NCBI GenBank assembly: GCA_003150615.1
Contig: QALN01000005.1
Span: 31,424-95,423, forward strand
Length of the DNA: 64,000 nt
From: Flavobacteriales bacterium
GTDB taxonomy: Bacteria > Bacteroidota > Bacteroidia > Flavobacteriales > UBA1820
Direction of reading: 5' to 3'
Shown here: one piece after another, positions 57,503 through 64,000 of the stretch
Numbering within the stretch: the stretch's first letter is position 1
Layout of the letters: each line of letters starts with the position of its first letter
Translations under genes and position numbers: made by a program
Notes under the pieces: model-generated
The model's input: the letters and a program-made list of their open reading frames with translations, nothing else
The model's database searches: none
What the model was told of the DNA's origin: nothing

Positions 57503-57727
57503 TTAAGGAAAGCGATTATTGCTATGATTAAGAGAAATTATAGCCACAGCGAGAGTGTACCTTGTTGCGGTGAGTGTTTTTGCTGCAATGTTCAACATTG
57601 CATTAGCTCGTTTTTTGTCTAATTCACGATCAACCATTTCTCGGAATGTTTCAGAATAGTAGTATGGTCCATCCGAATAGTTTTCGGAATCGTCAAAATA
57701 GCGATTGTGGCGCAAGAAATTTTTCAT
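57503..57727 (-). CDS. Small leftward protein, unknown
   Basis: 74 residues from 57727 (MKNFLRHNRYFDDSENYSDG), ending in an Ala-rich hydrophobic helix (AMLNIAAKTLTATRYTLAVA) that could be a membrane segment. It lies opposite the early operon, tail to tail with the primase gene, and has its own consensus promoter. Not recognised. The alternative start 26 codons upstream lies before the promoter and is rejected. Confidence 0.6.
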   Translation of the reverse strand: MKNFLRHNRYFDDSENYSDGPYYYSETFREMVDRELDKKRANAMLNIAAKTLTATRYTLAVAIISLNHSNNRFP

Positions 57728-57751
57728 AGTTGAATACTTTATAAACAAGTA

Positions 57752-57783
57752 CAAATATAGAAGAAACATAAAAAATAAAGCAA
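57752..57783 (-). promoter_or_regulatory. Promoter of the small leftward gene
   Basis: Minus strand TTG (57783-57781), 21 bases, then TATATTTG (57759-57752), 25 bases before the start. Confidence 0.7.
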
Positions 57784-57815
57784 CAACGTTCTTATATACA
57801 CACACGATTCGACCG

Positions 57816-57849
57816 ACACGACAGCCCGTTGCTTGCTGTCGTGTTTTTT
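57816..57849 (+). terminator. Rightward terminator in the post-primase region
   Basis: 10-bp stem ACACGACAGC / GCTGTCGTGT with a 9-base loop and a T6 run, stopping rightward transcription from the early operon. Confidence 0.7.
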
Positions 57850-57874
57850 GTTGTACAGTAGCCTTGTAGTATGG

Positions 57875-57943
57875 TCATGGCGCAGCCATGAAAAAAACGC
57901 CGTACTTACTGAAAATTCCGATGTAGGAATTTTCAGTAAGTAC
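57875..57943. repeat. Two adjacent palindromes, one with an 18-bp perfect stem
   Basis: TCATGGC-GCA-GCCATGA (57875-57891, 7-bp stem) is followed 10 bases later by an 18-bp perfect inverted repeat (57902-57919 with 57926-57943, loop GATGTA). The second is AT-rich (CTTACTGAAAATTCC) and has no T-run, so it is not a normal terminator. It may be a protein-binding palindrome or a nicking/origin structure. Confidence 0.7.
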
Positions 57944-58081
57944 TCCTTATTTAAACTATTCATTTGACAACATTAATTCAATATATAATATCCATTTAGA
58001 CAATATCACTCCCCCTTAAACCCCCAAAGAATAGGATAAAGTATATAAAACAGAGAATTGAAAAGCAGGAGAGGAAAAACA

Positions 58082-58410
58082 CCGACATACAGTCATACAG
58101 TCATACACCGATTTTTCTTTTCAAAATTAAATGCCTGTATGATAGATATATATAATTATTTTTTTAAATATACATATACATATTCCTGTATGTCTGTATG
58201 TTTTTTGTATGCCGGTGTATGACGATGTAATTATAACATTTTGTTTTATTTCTAACACTGACAGTTTAGTGTCATACATTTTCGCCATTGTATGTTGGCG
58301 TATGTCGCTTTTTTCTGTAAAAAACATCTGGTAATATTTTGTATTATTCTAAAAATTAGTATATTAGCGTTGAATTGTGTGGCGTGTATGACTGTATGAC
58401 TGTATGTCGG
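58082..58410. repeat. Iteron cluster bounded by a perfect 27-bp inverted repeat (candidate origin)
   Basis: Positions 58082-58108 and 58384-58410 are exact reverse complements of each other over 27 bases. Each arm is built from 8-base units (TCATACAG on the left, CTGTATGA on the right). Between the arms, GTATG or its complement recurs at 58137-58141, 58188-58192, 58196-58200, 58207-58211, 58217-58221, 58273-58277, 58290-58294 and 58300-58304, often as (C/G)TGTATG(A/T)C. The spacer is very AT-rich. Such iterons next to a replication operon are the usual mark of an initiator-dependent origin. Confidence 0.75.
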
Positions 58411-58450
58411 CAAAAAAACAAAAACACATTAAAAATATATTTTTTCAAAA

Positions 58451-58924
58451 ATGATTACCACACGATTCGCAATTACTCAGTATCTGGCGGAGTATCTAAA
58501 AGGAAAGTATAATACATTTGATGATTCTCCTATATCCCTTCCTGACTCATCGGATATTTACCATCTCCTTTGGGAATTAATGTCAAAACGCCCCTCTGAT
58601 ATAGGTGTTGTCGATTCAGGCAATGTATTTATATGTCTTCCTGACCGGCGGATAGGAAAAGATCCTCAGTATTATAATTACATATCTTCTCGCGCTGCTA
58701 AAATTTTTGAAACCAAGTTAGAAGCTCTTTTCAACGCTGAACTTCATCAAAGACTTGATGAGAATCACTCATCGTCTACTCCTATGTGCCTTGTCGACGT
58801 CATTCACCACATGCTTAGCGAATACGGCATCGATTCCATCAGCGAGGATGCTCTTAAGAAAAATTATTATCGCTGGCGGGAGCGTACCCGGCAACGTAAA
58901 AAACGCGCTTATATTCGTCGGTGA
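58451..58924 (+). CDS. Unknown protein next to the iteron region
   Basis: 157 residues, starting 40 bases after the right iteron arm. The first half is neutral (RFAITQYLAEYLKGKYNTFD, RPSDIGVVDSGNVFICLPDR) and the C-terminus is strongly basic (KKNYYRWRERTRQRKKRAYI), suggesting nucleic-acid binding. It could be the protein that recognises the iterons, or an early-late regulator. No family recognised. Confidence 0.65.
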   Translation: MITTRFAITQYLAEYLKGKYNTFDDSPISLPDSSDIYHLLWELMSKRPSDIGVVDSGNVFICLPDRRIGKDPQYYNYISSRAAKIFETKLEALFNAELHQRLDENHSSSTPMCLVDVIHHMLSEYGIDSISEDALKKNYYRWRERTRQRKKRAYIRR

Positions 58925-58986
58925 TTCATCGGAAAAAAAATCACTCCGACCAAATGCATTGTTTTGTCTTTTTTTGAGGGGTAATA

Positions 58987-59016
58987 TGTTGGAATGTGTA
59001 TAAAATTTGTTGGAAT
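58987..59016. repeat. Pair of direct repeats upstream of the late region
   Basis: TGTTGGAAT occurs at 58987-58995 and 59008-59016, 21 bases apart (two helical turns), in the AT-rich gap before the gene at 59059. Possible activator or repressor sites. Confidence 0.35.
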
Positions 59017-59058
59017 ATATAGAATGTTCTGATTTACAATTTATTAAAATGAGGTGAA

Positions 59059-59430
59059 ATGAAAGAATTTGCAAATAAAGTAGAAATATTTCCAGTGGCG
59101 GAAATTCCCAGCTCAAATATTTTTCCTTGGGACATGGGGGCTGGACATTTGTTTTATACGGATGATGTTTTATTTACCCCCTCTCCTTCTGTTTCTGATG
59201 CTGGGAAAATTTATAGTATAAACATGGATTTAATCCTTAACGAAGTTGATATCAAGGAAGTTGAGTTTTTTTCAATGCCACGAAAAAGCATAGTGTTTAT
59301 ATCCGATGATGACGGAATTAAATATCAGGTGGGTGACAGGTATATCCCTGTATTTGTCCATATAAGCAAATATTTGAACCGGGCTAAATTGTATATAGAG
59401 GGTAAAACCGTGTGTTTGCCGTTTAAATAA
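59059..59430 (+). CDS. Unknown phage protein
   Basis: 123 residues, acidic to neutral, beta-rich (NKVEIFPVAEIPSSNIFPWD, VEFFSMPRKSIVFISDDDGI, RAKLYIEGKTVCLPFK). No signal peptide or membrane segment. It stands between the iteron-adjacent gene and the S49 protease. Not recognised. Confidence 0.6.
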   Translation: MKEFANKVEIFPVAEIPSSNIFPWDMGAGHLFYTDDVLFTPSPSVSDAGKIYSINMDLILNEVDIKEVEFFSMPRKSIVFISDDDGIKYQVGDRYIPVFVHISKYLNRAKLYIEGKTVCLPFK

Positions 59431-59455
59431 CCGCTCTTTTAGTCCTATGTAACAG

Positions 59456-59498
59456 CATCTTGCGTGTCTATTTTTACTGAAAAATATTGCGCAAGATG
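59456..59498 (+). promoter_or_regulatory. Hairpin covering the start codon of the S49 protease gene
   Basis: Outer 9-bp perfect stem CATCTTGCG (59456-59464) with CGCAAGATG (59490-59498); inner 7-bp stem TATTTTT (59469-59475) with AAAAATA (59480-59486) and an ACTG tetraloop. The ATG at 59496-59498 is the last base-pair set of the outer stem. It has no T tail, so it is not a terminator. Confidence 0.6.
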
Positions 59499-60470
59499 TC
59501 TTATCTATATGAATTGAACGAATTGATGACTTCCTGTTCACCTCTTTTTATCTCTGAACAGGCGCATCAAAGGATTGTCTCAGAGTACATACGAACGCTA
59601 TCGGGTATTACAAAGCCGGAAACTTCTTCGTTCTTTTTTTTCGACGATATCCCAACCTATGAGGAACAAACTAAAGATGCTCTTAAGAGAATACAGTCGT
59701 CTTTTAAGCAGGGAACAAGTACGCCAAATCTTACTGTCGATTATTCTTTAGATAACCTTCCGTTACTATCAATCGCTTATCACAGGGTCTTCGGTACTAT
59801 ATTTGCCGATGCTGTTTATTCTTTTAGCTCCAAGGCTATGGAGCGTAATCTATTGGCGGCGGAGGAAAATAAATCCATAAGTGCGCATTTTATTCATATC
59901 AACAGTGGCGGCGGCGAAGCTTGGTATCTTGATCGTTTGTCTGAACGACTTAAAAACTGTAAAAAACCTATTTATGTTTTTATCGAAAAATATTGTTGTT
60001 CCGCCGCCTTTTATATAGGCAGCCATGGGAATATAATATCCTGTCTCACGCCGAACGACACTATAGGTTGTATCGGAACGATGATATCGTTTTGGGACGC
60101 TATACCGTATTTTGAAAAAATAGGATTTAACTTTATTGAAGAATATGCCCTTCAGAGCGATCTGAAAAATAAAAAATACAACAATCTCCGTAAAGGAAAA
60201 CCACAGCAATTTATTGAAGAGGAACTCAATCCGTTAGCTGTGCAATTCATCGAAACTGTACGATCCAATCGTAAATCTCTTGCTTCGCTCCCTGATGATT
60301 CTCCCATACTCAGAGGCGAAACGTTCGACGGTGTTCGCTCTGTGGAAAATGGGCTGATAGACAGTATCGTAACTTTTGAATATGCGCTGTCCGAAACTTA
60401 TGACATGGCAAAACGATACTCTGAGCAGCAGAATTTTAAGCATAGAATAAGCAATGTTATTAATCTGTAA
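59496..60470 (+). CDS. S49 family (SppA/ClpP-fold) phage head-maturation protease
   Basis: 324 residues from the ATG at 59496. It has the crotonase-like S49 fold: HFIHINSGGGEAWYLDRLSE, then KKPIYVFIEKYCCSAAFYIG, with probable nucleophile Ser169 in the CCSAAFYI segment. NDTIGCIGTMISF follows, as does the conserved late GVRSVENGLID. Next to the capsid gene this is the expected prohead protease that trims the capsid's N-terminal scaffold region. The residues before 80 are additional to the core domain. Cellular SppA is unlikely because there is no membrane helix. Confidence 0.88.
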   Translation: MSYLYELNELMTSCSPLFISEQAHQRIVSEYIRTLSGITKPETSSFFFFDDIPTYEEQTKDALKRIQSSFKQGTSTPNLTVDYSLDNLPLLSIAYHRVFGTIFADAVYSFSSKAMERNLLAAEENKSISAHFIHINSGGGEAWYLDRLSERLKNCKKPIYVFIEKYCCSAAFYIGSHGNIISCLTPNDTIGCIGTMISFWDAIPYFEKIGFNFIEEYALQSDLKNKKYNNLRKGKPQQFIEEELNPLAVQFIETVRSNRKSLASLPDDSPILRGETFDGVRSVENGLIDSIVTFEYALSETYDMAKRYSEQQNFKHRISNVINL

Positions 60471-60481
60471 ATCAAACTAAA

Positions 60482-62461
60482 ATGAAAGAAAAACTTTTAA
60501 AAATTATCGAAAAACTCGGTCTTGCCTCCAAGTTCAAGGAAAACAACCTTACGGAGGATGATTGGCAGAAGTTTGAGGAGGCATTCGAAGCTGAATACGG
60601 CACATCTATTGCAGATGCTATGGACGCTCAGGAAAGACTTCAAGCCAGCCAGCAGGAACGACAGAGAATTGTTGCCGCCCTTTCCGAGGGTAATAACGGC
60701 GACGATAAAGACGAACAAACTACTTCCTCTTCAATAAACATAGAAGAAGAAGTGAAAGCCCTCAAAGAAGCCTCCAGAAAAAAAGATGCCGTTATTGCAG
60801 AAAAAGAGCGCCAGTTGGAAAATATGTCCAAAACCGCCAAAGAAGACCGAGCACAAGAGGTTGTGAAAGTTTCCGCTTCACTCAACGGCCCGGGCACAAA
60901 CGGTAGGTATTTCCTTGGGATAGAGCATCCTCGGTTTTCGATGTCAAAACGATGGAACCAGATTGCCGCAAATCCTGCATATGCCGCTCTGAATCCTCCG
61001 AGCAAATCCGATGAGAAAGAATTCCACAAGGAAATTATAGACTATTCGGAGTCCTTGGCACAACGGTTTGCTTATCTCAAAGCAAACAATCTCCTCACTA
61101 AAGTTGCCAGCGGAGAGTTTGAGTACGATATGGACGATGTCAACAAAACTCTCGGTGACCAGTATGTTGTCCGTCGTCAGGATCAACTTATAGCCCGTAT
61201 CCTTAAGTATCGCACTGTTACGGATATTTTCCCTGTCCGTTACGGTATACAGGACCGCGATGTTCTGTTCAACGCTTTCCTGTCGGAGGTATCGCAGGCC
61301 TACCAGGAAGGAGGTGTGTTCAAAGGTGACATGGAAATACAACCGGAATTCGGCCACGTCGACGATGCCATGTTCAAGGTCGTTTTCGGTTCTTTGAAAA
61401 AAATAGAGAGAAACTACCTTGGATACACGAACAAGGAAGGTTCTGACCCTATCAAATGGACCATGTTCGAATATACGCTTCTCCTCTCATATGAGAAAAT
61501 GGCTCAGGAGCAAAACAAGCGCCGTATAGTCGGCATATACGTTCATCCGGAAAAGGGTGTTCCCGGAAGCTACAGAACGGCATCTACGGGCTTCATATAT
61601 ACTCTTCTCCGTTACATACACGAGAACACGCTTCTGCCTCATGAAGACGAATCCTACGCTGATTATTCCGCTACGACGTTCCTCGATGCCGTACAGGAAT
61701 TCGTCGCCGATGTACGCACAACCCAGGACGAAGACCAAAACCTTGACGGAATGGTTCTCCTTCTCAATGCCAATCACCGGACATGGTTCTTGAAAAACAT
61801 CCGTGCACAATATGGCAAGGATGCCGATTTCAAAGACATCAAAGGAAGGGATATCGTACCAGATGATGGCACACCTATCGTCTGGGTTCCGAATATGGGG
61901 CAGTTCAAACTCATGTGTCTCGAGGTGCTCGGCAATCTGCAGTGCATAGAGAACATTCCGGGAGAAATGCTGAACGTTCAGATTCAAAAAGACATGGAGC
62001 TCGTGAAAGGGTGGTCCACGTGGAAAGAAGGGTTCGGAGCGGAGTATGTAGGTAAGCATTTCGATTCCCTCGATGCCCTCAAGGAGAATAATTATTCGTT
62101 CCAGCAGGTATTCTGCAACAAGCCGGCTGTGAAAGTCGGCGCGGACCTCGCGACGCTTCCTTCTTCCGGTTTCTGGCTCGTTACGCCCGATAACACTGAA
62201 GCTACCGCAGTAACTGACATTTCCGGTGCGAAAAAAGGAATAGCCTATGTAATCGAGTGCGGCGGTACAACCAACGCTTCGACCATCGCCAAATCCGGCA
62301 AATTCGAAGCCATAACAAAAGCATATACTCCTACGAAAGTAGGTGACTATATCATGGTTATCCTCAACAGCGAAGGTAAATTCCTCGAGCTCGAACGCCG
62401 CGAAGGAGGGGTAAGAACCATCAATAAAGAACTTCAGCCTAACATTCCCGGGGCGAGATAA
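60482..62461 (+). CDS. Major capsid protein with N-terminal scaffold-like region
   Basis: 659 residues, 11 bases after the protease gene. Residues 1-130 are charged and coiled-coil (NLTEDDWQKFEEAFEAEYGT, EEVKALKEASRKKDAVIAEK, ERQLENMSKTAKEDRAQEVV), as in a delta/scaffold domain. The rest resembles an HK97-type coat (RYFLGIEHPRFSMSKRWNQI, RTVTDIFPVRYGIQDRDVLF, MVLLLNANHRTWFLKNIRAQ). Residues about 560-640 add a beta-rich extension (FWLVTPDNTEATAVTDISGA). The assignment rests on length, architecture and the protease partner; the family itself was not matched. Confidence 0.75.
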   Translation: MKEKLLKIIEKLGLASKFKENNLTEDDWQKFEEAFEAEYGTSIADAMDAQERLQASQQERQRIVAALSEGNNGDDKDEQTTSSSINIEEEVKALKEASRKKDAVIAEKERQLENMSKTAKEDRAQEVVKVSASLNGPGTNGRYFLGIEHPRFSMSKRWNQIAANPAYAALNPPSKSDEKEFHKEIIDYSESLAQRFAYLKANNLLTKVASGEFEYDMDDVNKTLGDQYVVRRQDQLIARILKYRTVTDIFPVRYGIQDRDVLFNAFLSEVSQAYQEGGVFKGDMEIQPEFGHVDDAMFKVVFGSLKKIERNYLGYTNKEGSDPIKWTMFEYTLLLSYEKMAQEQNKRRIVGIYVHPEKGVPGSYRTASTGFIYTLLRYIHENTLLPHEDESYADYSATTFLDAVQEFVADVRTTQDEDQNLDGMVLLLNANHRTWFLKNIRAQYGKDADFKDIKGRDIVPDDGTPIVWVPNMGQFKLMCLEVLGNLQCIENIPGEMLNVQIQKDMELVKGWSTWKEGFGAEYVGKHFDSLDALKENNYSFQQVFCNKPAVKVGADLATLPSSGFWLVTPDNTEATAVTDISGAKKGIAYVIECGGTTNASTIAKSGKFEAITKAYTPTKVGDYIMVILNSEGKFLELERREGGVRTINKELQPNIPGAR

Positions 62462-62468
62462 TTATTAA

Positions 62469-62494
62469 TGGACGGCCTTACGGCCGCCCATTTT
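62469..62494 (+). terminator. Weak terminator/attenuator after the capsid gene
   Basis: GC-rich stem CGGCC/GGCCG with further G-C pairs and one A-C mismatch, followed by TTTT. It may lower readthrough into the next gene relative to the abundant capsid protein. Confidence 0.45.
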
Positions 62495-62532
62495 CTGAAA
62501 AACAAAAATGTTAAAAATAAAACAGTAAAGAA

Positions 62533-63480
62533 ATGAAAAATATATTATTTAAGGTCTTTTTGGGATTTCTCTCAATATTTGTTCTCGTCATAACGCTGAC
62601 TCTCTTTTCTGATGTCAGCATATCATTGCTTTCGTCAGCTCCTATTATGGCATCCATGCTCGCAATAGGAAATATCGAAGATGTTTCCGATGCCGAGACA
62701 TCAGGTGAGAATATTGCCGGTAAACTATATATAATAGCTGTTGACCAGGTTGACGATAATGTTCCTTTCCCGAAGCCGAATATAGCCACGCGGGAAGTTG
62801 GCCAGATTCCTATGAAAGACGGCGAATATATGAAGCATTTTGTCGCCCACAACAATCCTCTGCTCACATTTAATGGCGAAAAAGGAGATATCACAACTAC
62901 CGGAGACAACACATTGTCGTTTGTCCTTGGTGGTACGAGGGATCAGATACTCTCGTTCATAGAACAATATCCTGGCGGAAAATTCATCCTCATTTTCAAA
63001 GGCATCGACGAAGAACAGTACTATATCCTTGGTTCGATTGACAAACCCATGCTTCTCAGCCAGTACGAGGGGCACAACGACAAGGACGGTCGCTATGTAA
63101 CCGTTACATTCAAACGAAATTCCGTAAAACAATACAACAAATATACCGGCAACATAGTTACGGCGCCTGCCGCAAAACATACAGCCGGCGATACGACACT
63201 CTCTATATTGAGAGGACAGGGAGTGTATTCTATTCCTGATGGAGGTTCTGAGACCTATGCCATTGCTTCTGTTTCCGGCATTACCGACAGTGACAAGGGT
63301 AGAACGATAACCCTTGTAGGAGCAGGCGAAGAGAAATCGGCTACCATAGCTGACAATTCTGCTTTCGTGCTTGAAGATGGCGCCACATGGACGGCTAAGG
63401 CCGGTTCACGCATATCATTCCGGATTCTCGATTCCACGACTCTTGTGGAAATACAGGGTTCGCGTATACAAACCGCATAA
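62533..63480 (+). CDS. Membrane-anchored or exported phage protein, unknown
   Basis: 315 residues. The N-terminus is strongly hydrophobic (LFKVFLGFLSIFVLVITLTL, then SISLLSSAPIMASMLAI), giving one or two membrane segments, which is unusual right after a capsid gene. The remainder is soluble and beta-rich (GDNTLSFVLGGTRDQILSFI, GGKFILIFKGIDEEQYYILG, GRYVTVTFKRNSVKQYNKYT) with an Ig-like tail. It may be a head decoration or tail-fibre-like protein, or a protein displayed through the host envelope. Not recognised. Confidence 0.65.
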   Translation: MKNILFKVFLGFLSIFVLVITLTLFSDVSISLLSSAPIMASMLAIGNIEDVSDAETSGENIAGKLYIIAVDQVDDNVPFPKPNIATREVGQIPMKDGEYMKHFVAHNNPLLTFNGEKGDITTTGDNTLSFVLGGTRDQILSFIEQYPGGKFILIFKGIDEEQYYILGSIDKPMLLSQYEGHNDKDGRYVTVTFKRNSVKQYNKYTGNIVTAPAAKHTAGDTTLSILRGQGVYSIPDGGSETYAIASVSGITDSDKGRTITLVGAGEEKSATIADNSAFVLEDGATWTAKAGSRISFRILDSTTLVEIQGSRIQTA

Positions 63481-63492
63481 AAATTCACAGCC

Positions 63493-64000
63493 ATGTATTC
63501 TATAAAAGAAAAACTGAAAATACTACGTGAAATGCTTTCTCCGGAAGCGGCTGAAGCAGATATAGCTCTTCTCAGCCGCCTCGCTCCGGGGCATGAAATT
63601 CTCTCGCGAGCACGTCGTTGTCCTATGCGCTATTCTGAGGAAGTCTTGTACATCTTGTTGGATAAGGCTACGAAAGAAGATATCCGGCTGCATAGGCGTA
63701 ACTCAATGTGTAAAAAAGATGTCAACCCTGGAGACAACGGCGCTCCCGGTTCTGATGATGCCAACTCTGAGGGCGATGACACTAACGGTTCTGATGATGC
63801 CAACTCTGAAGGCGATGACACTAACGGTTCTGGTGATGCCAGTCCTGAAGGCGATGACACTAACGGTTCTGGTGATGCCAGTCCTGAAGGCGATGACACT
63901 AACGGTTCTGGTGATGCCAGTCCTGAAGGCGATGACACTAACGGTTCTGGTGATGCCAGTCCTGAAGGCGATGACACTAACGGTTCTGGTGATGCCAGTC
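63493..64000 (+). CDS. Phage protein with 13-residue acidic tandem repeats (cut by window edge)
   Basis: The start at 63493 gives MYSIKEKLKILREMLSPEAA, a helical, basic N-terminal part of about 75 residues. A short linker leads into tandem repeats of GS(D/G)DA(N/S)(S/P)EGDDTN, at least six copies visible. The repeats are acidic and likely disordered; the end is outside the window. Placed after the capsid gene, it could be a head-tail or virion-surface protein. Not recognised. Confidence 0.7.
   Translation, partial: MYSIKEKLKILREMLSPEAAEADIALLSRLAPGHEILSRARRCPMRYSEEVLYILLDKATKEDIRLHRRNSMCKKDVNPGDNGAPGSDDANSEGDDTNGSDDANSEGDDTNGSGDASPEGDDTNGSGDASPEGDDTNGSGDASPEGDDTNGSGDASPEGDDTNGSGDAS
63748..64000 (+). 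repeat. 39-bp coding tandem repeat (VNTR)
   Basis: Units start at 63748, 63787, 63826, 63865, 63904, 63943 and 63982 (the last cut by the edge). Units 1-2 encode GSDDANSEGDDTN and units 3-6 GSGDASPEGDDTN; units 3-6 are identical in nucleotide sequence, so they were copied recently. The unit is a multiple of three, so copy changes keep the frame. Confidence 0.95.

Larger units (their letters stand above)
48202..64000. mobile_element. Prophage-like integrated element (right end beyond the window)
   Basis: Bounded on the left by the broken tRNA-Trp. Gene order: AT-rich leftward cargo, leftward HTH repressor, divergent control region, rightward overlapping early genes with a primase-helicase, iteron-rich non-coding region, then S49 protease, major capsid and further late genes. 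Base composition changes sharply at the junction. No integrase, terminase or portal gene is visible, so they should be on the unseen side. Temperate phage is the best reading; a phage satellite is the alternative. Confidence 0.85.

Noticed and set aside
57902..57943. 18-bp palindrome as a rho-independent terminator
   Set aside because: The stem is AT-rich and not followed by a T-run on either strand; a true terminator lies just upstream at 57816-57849.
58082..58410. GTATG repeats as a CRISPR array or transposon ends
   Set aside because: Motifs are short, irregularly spaced and in both orientations with no unique spacers; the 27-bp arms enclose no gene and no target-site duplication is evident.
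63748..64000. Regular 39-bp repeats as a CRISPR array
   Set aside because: The repeats are directly tandem without spacers and keep an open reading frame.

Overview
The window comes from a member of the Bacteroidota, most likely order Bacteroidales. The evidence is a SusC/SusD pair, SusC-style TonB receptors, lipoprotein-rich outer-membrane loci, an ExbB-ExbD-ExbD-TonB operon, and promoters that repeatedly match the Bacteroidota consensus (TTTG or TTG, about 19-21 bases, then TAnnTTTG) instead of -35/-10 boxes. The genus cannot be fixed from sequence reading alone. The chromosomal part, about 1-48,200, is mostly core genome. From about 48,202 to the right edge lies an integrated prophage-like element whose far end is outside the window.

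Chromosomal layout. 1-2,391 (-): RND efflux pump permease (cut by the left edge) and its periplasmic adaptor. 2,662-3,794 (+): ruvA and gcvH, then a bidirectional terminator facing a TlpA/ResA-like lipoprotein or secreted thioredoxin (-). 5,212-11,773 (+): a cobalamin riboswitch and a four-gene B12 uptake locus (two beta-propeller surface lipoproteins, a PKD-like surface protein and a BtuB-type TonB receptor). 11,958-13,098 (-): an HD-domain hydrolase, rpsT and two tRNA-Glu genes. 13,711-18,419 (+): susC/susD, followed by an isolated gene that looks like a phage tail protein. 19,119-25,040 (-): exbB-exbD-exbD-tonB, then a small membrane protein, a PstS-like lipoprotein and a TPR protein. 25,993-28,013 (+): MATE transporter and a cytidylate-kinase-like protein. 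28,078-31,777 (-): tRNA-Gln, queG, ruvB, a MerR regulator and an M23 peptidase. 32,001-34,625 (+): alaS. 34,736-47,948 (-): eno, a DUF3467 gene, and the secE-nusG-rplK-rplA-rplJ-rplL-rpoB-rpoC transcription/translation cluster.

The element. Upstream of secE only the last 20 bases of a tRNA-Trp remain (48,202-48,221). The sequence then becomes AT-rich and unrelated, so this is an attachment site; the intact tRNA should lie at the unseen far end. Reading inward there are three AT-rich leftward cargo genes (a beta-helix/pentapeptide-like protein with a membrane C-terminus, a Trypco2-like small protein, a secreted DUF4468 protein). A leftward HTH repressor and a divergent control region with repeated operators follow. 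Next is a tightly overlapping rightward early operon ending in a 1,311-residue primase-helicase fusion. After it come a 700-base non-coding stretch with long palindromes and a striking cluster of GTATG iterons bounded by a perfect 27-bp inverted repeat (a candidate replication origin), then late genes: S49 head-maturation protease, major capsid protein with a built-in scaffold-like N-terminus, a membrane-anchored structural protein, and a protein with 39-bp coding tandem repeats cut by the right edge.

The most interesting unexplained pieces are the iteron/inverted-repeat region, the AT-rich cargo module at the attachment site (a possible anti-phage or exclusion module), the hairpin that buries the start codon of the phage protease, and the elaborate structured RNA after the cobalamin aptamer.
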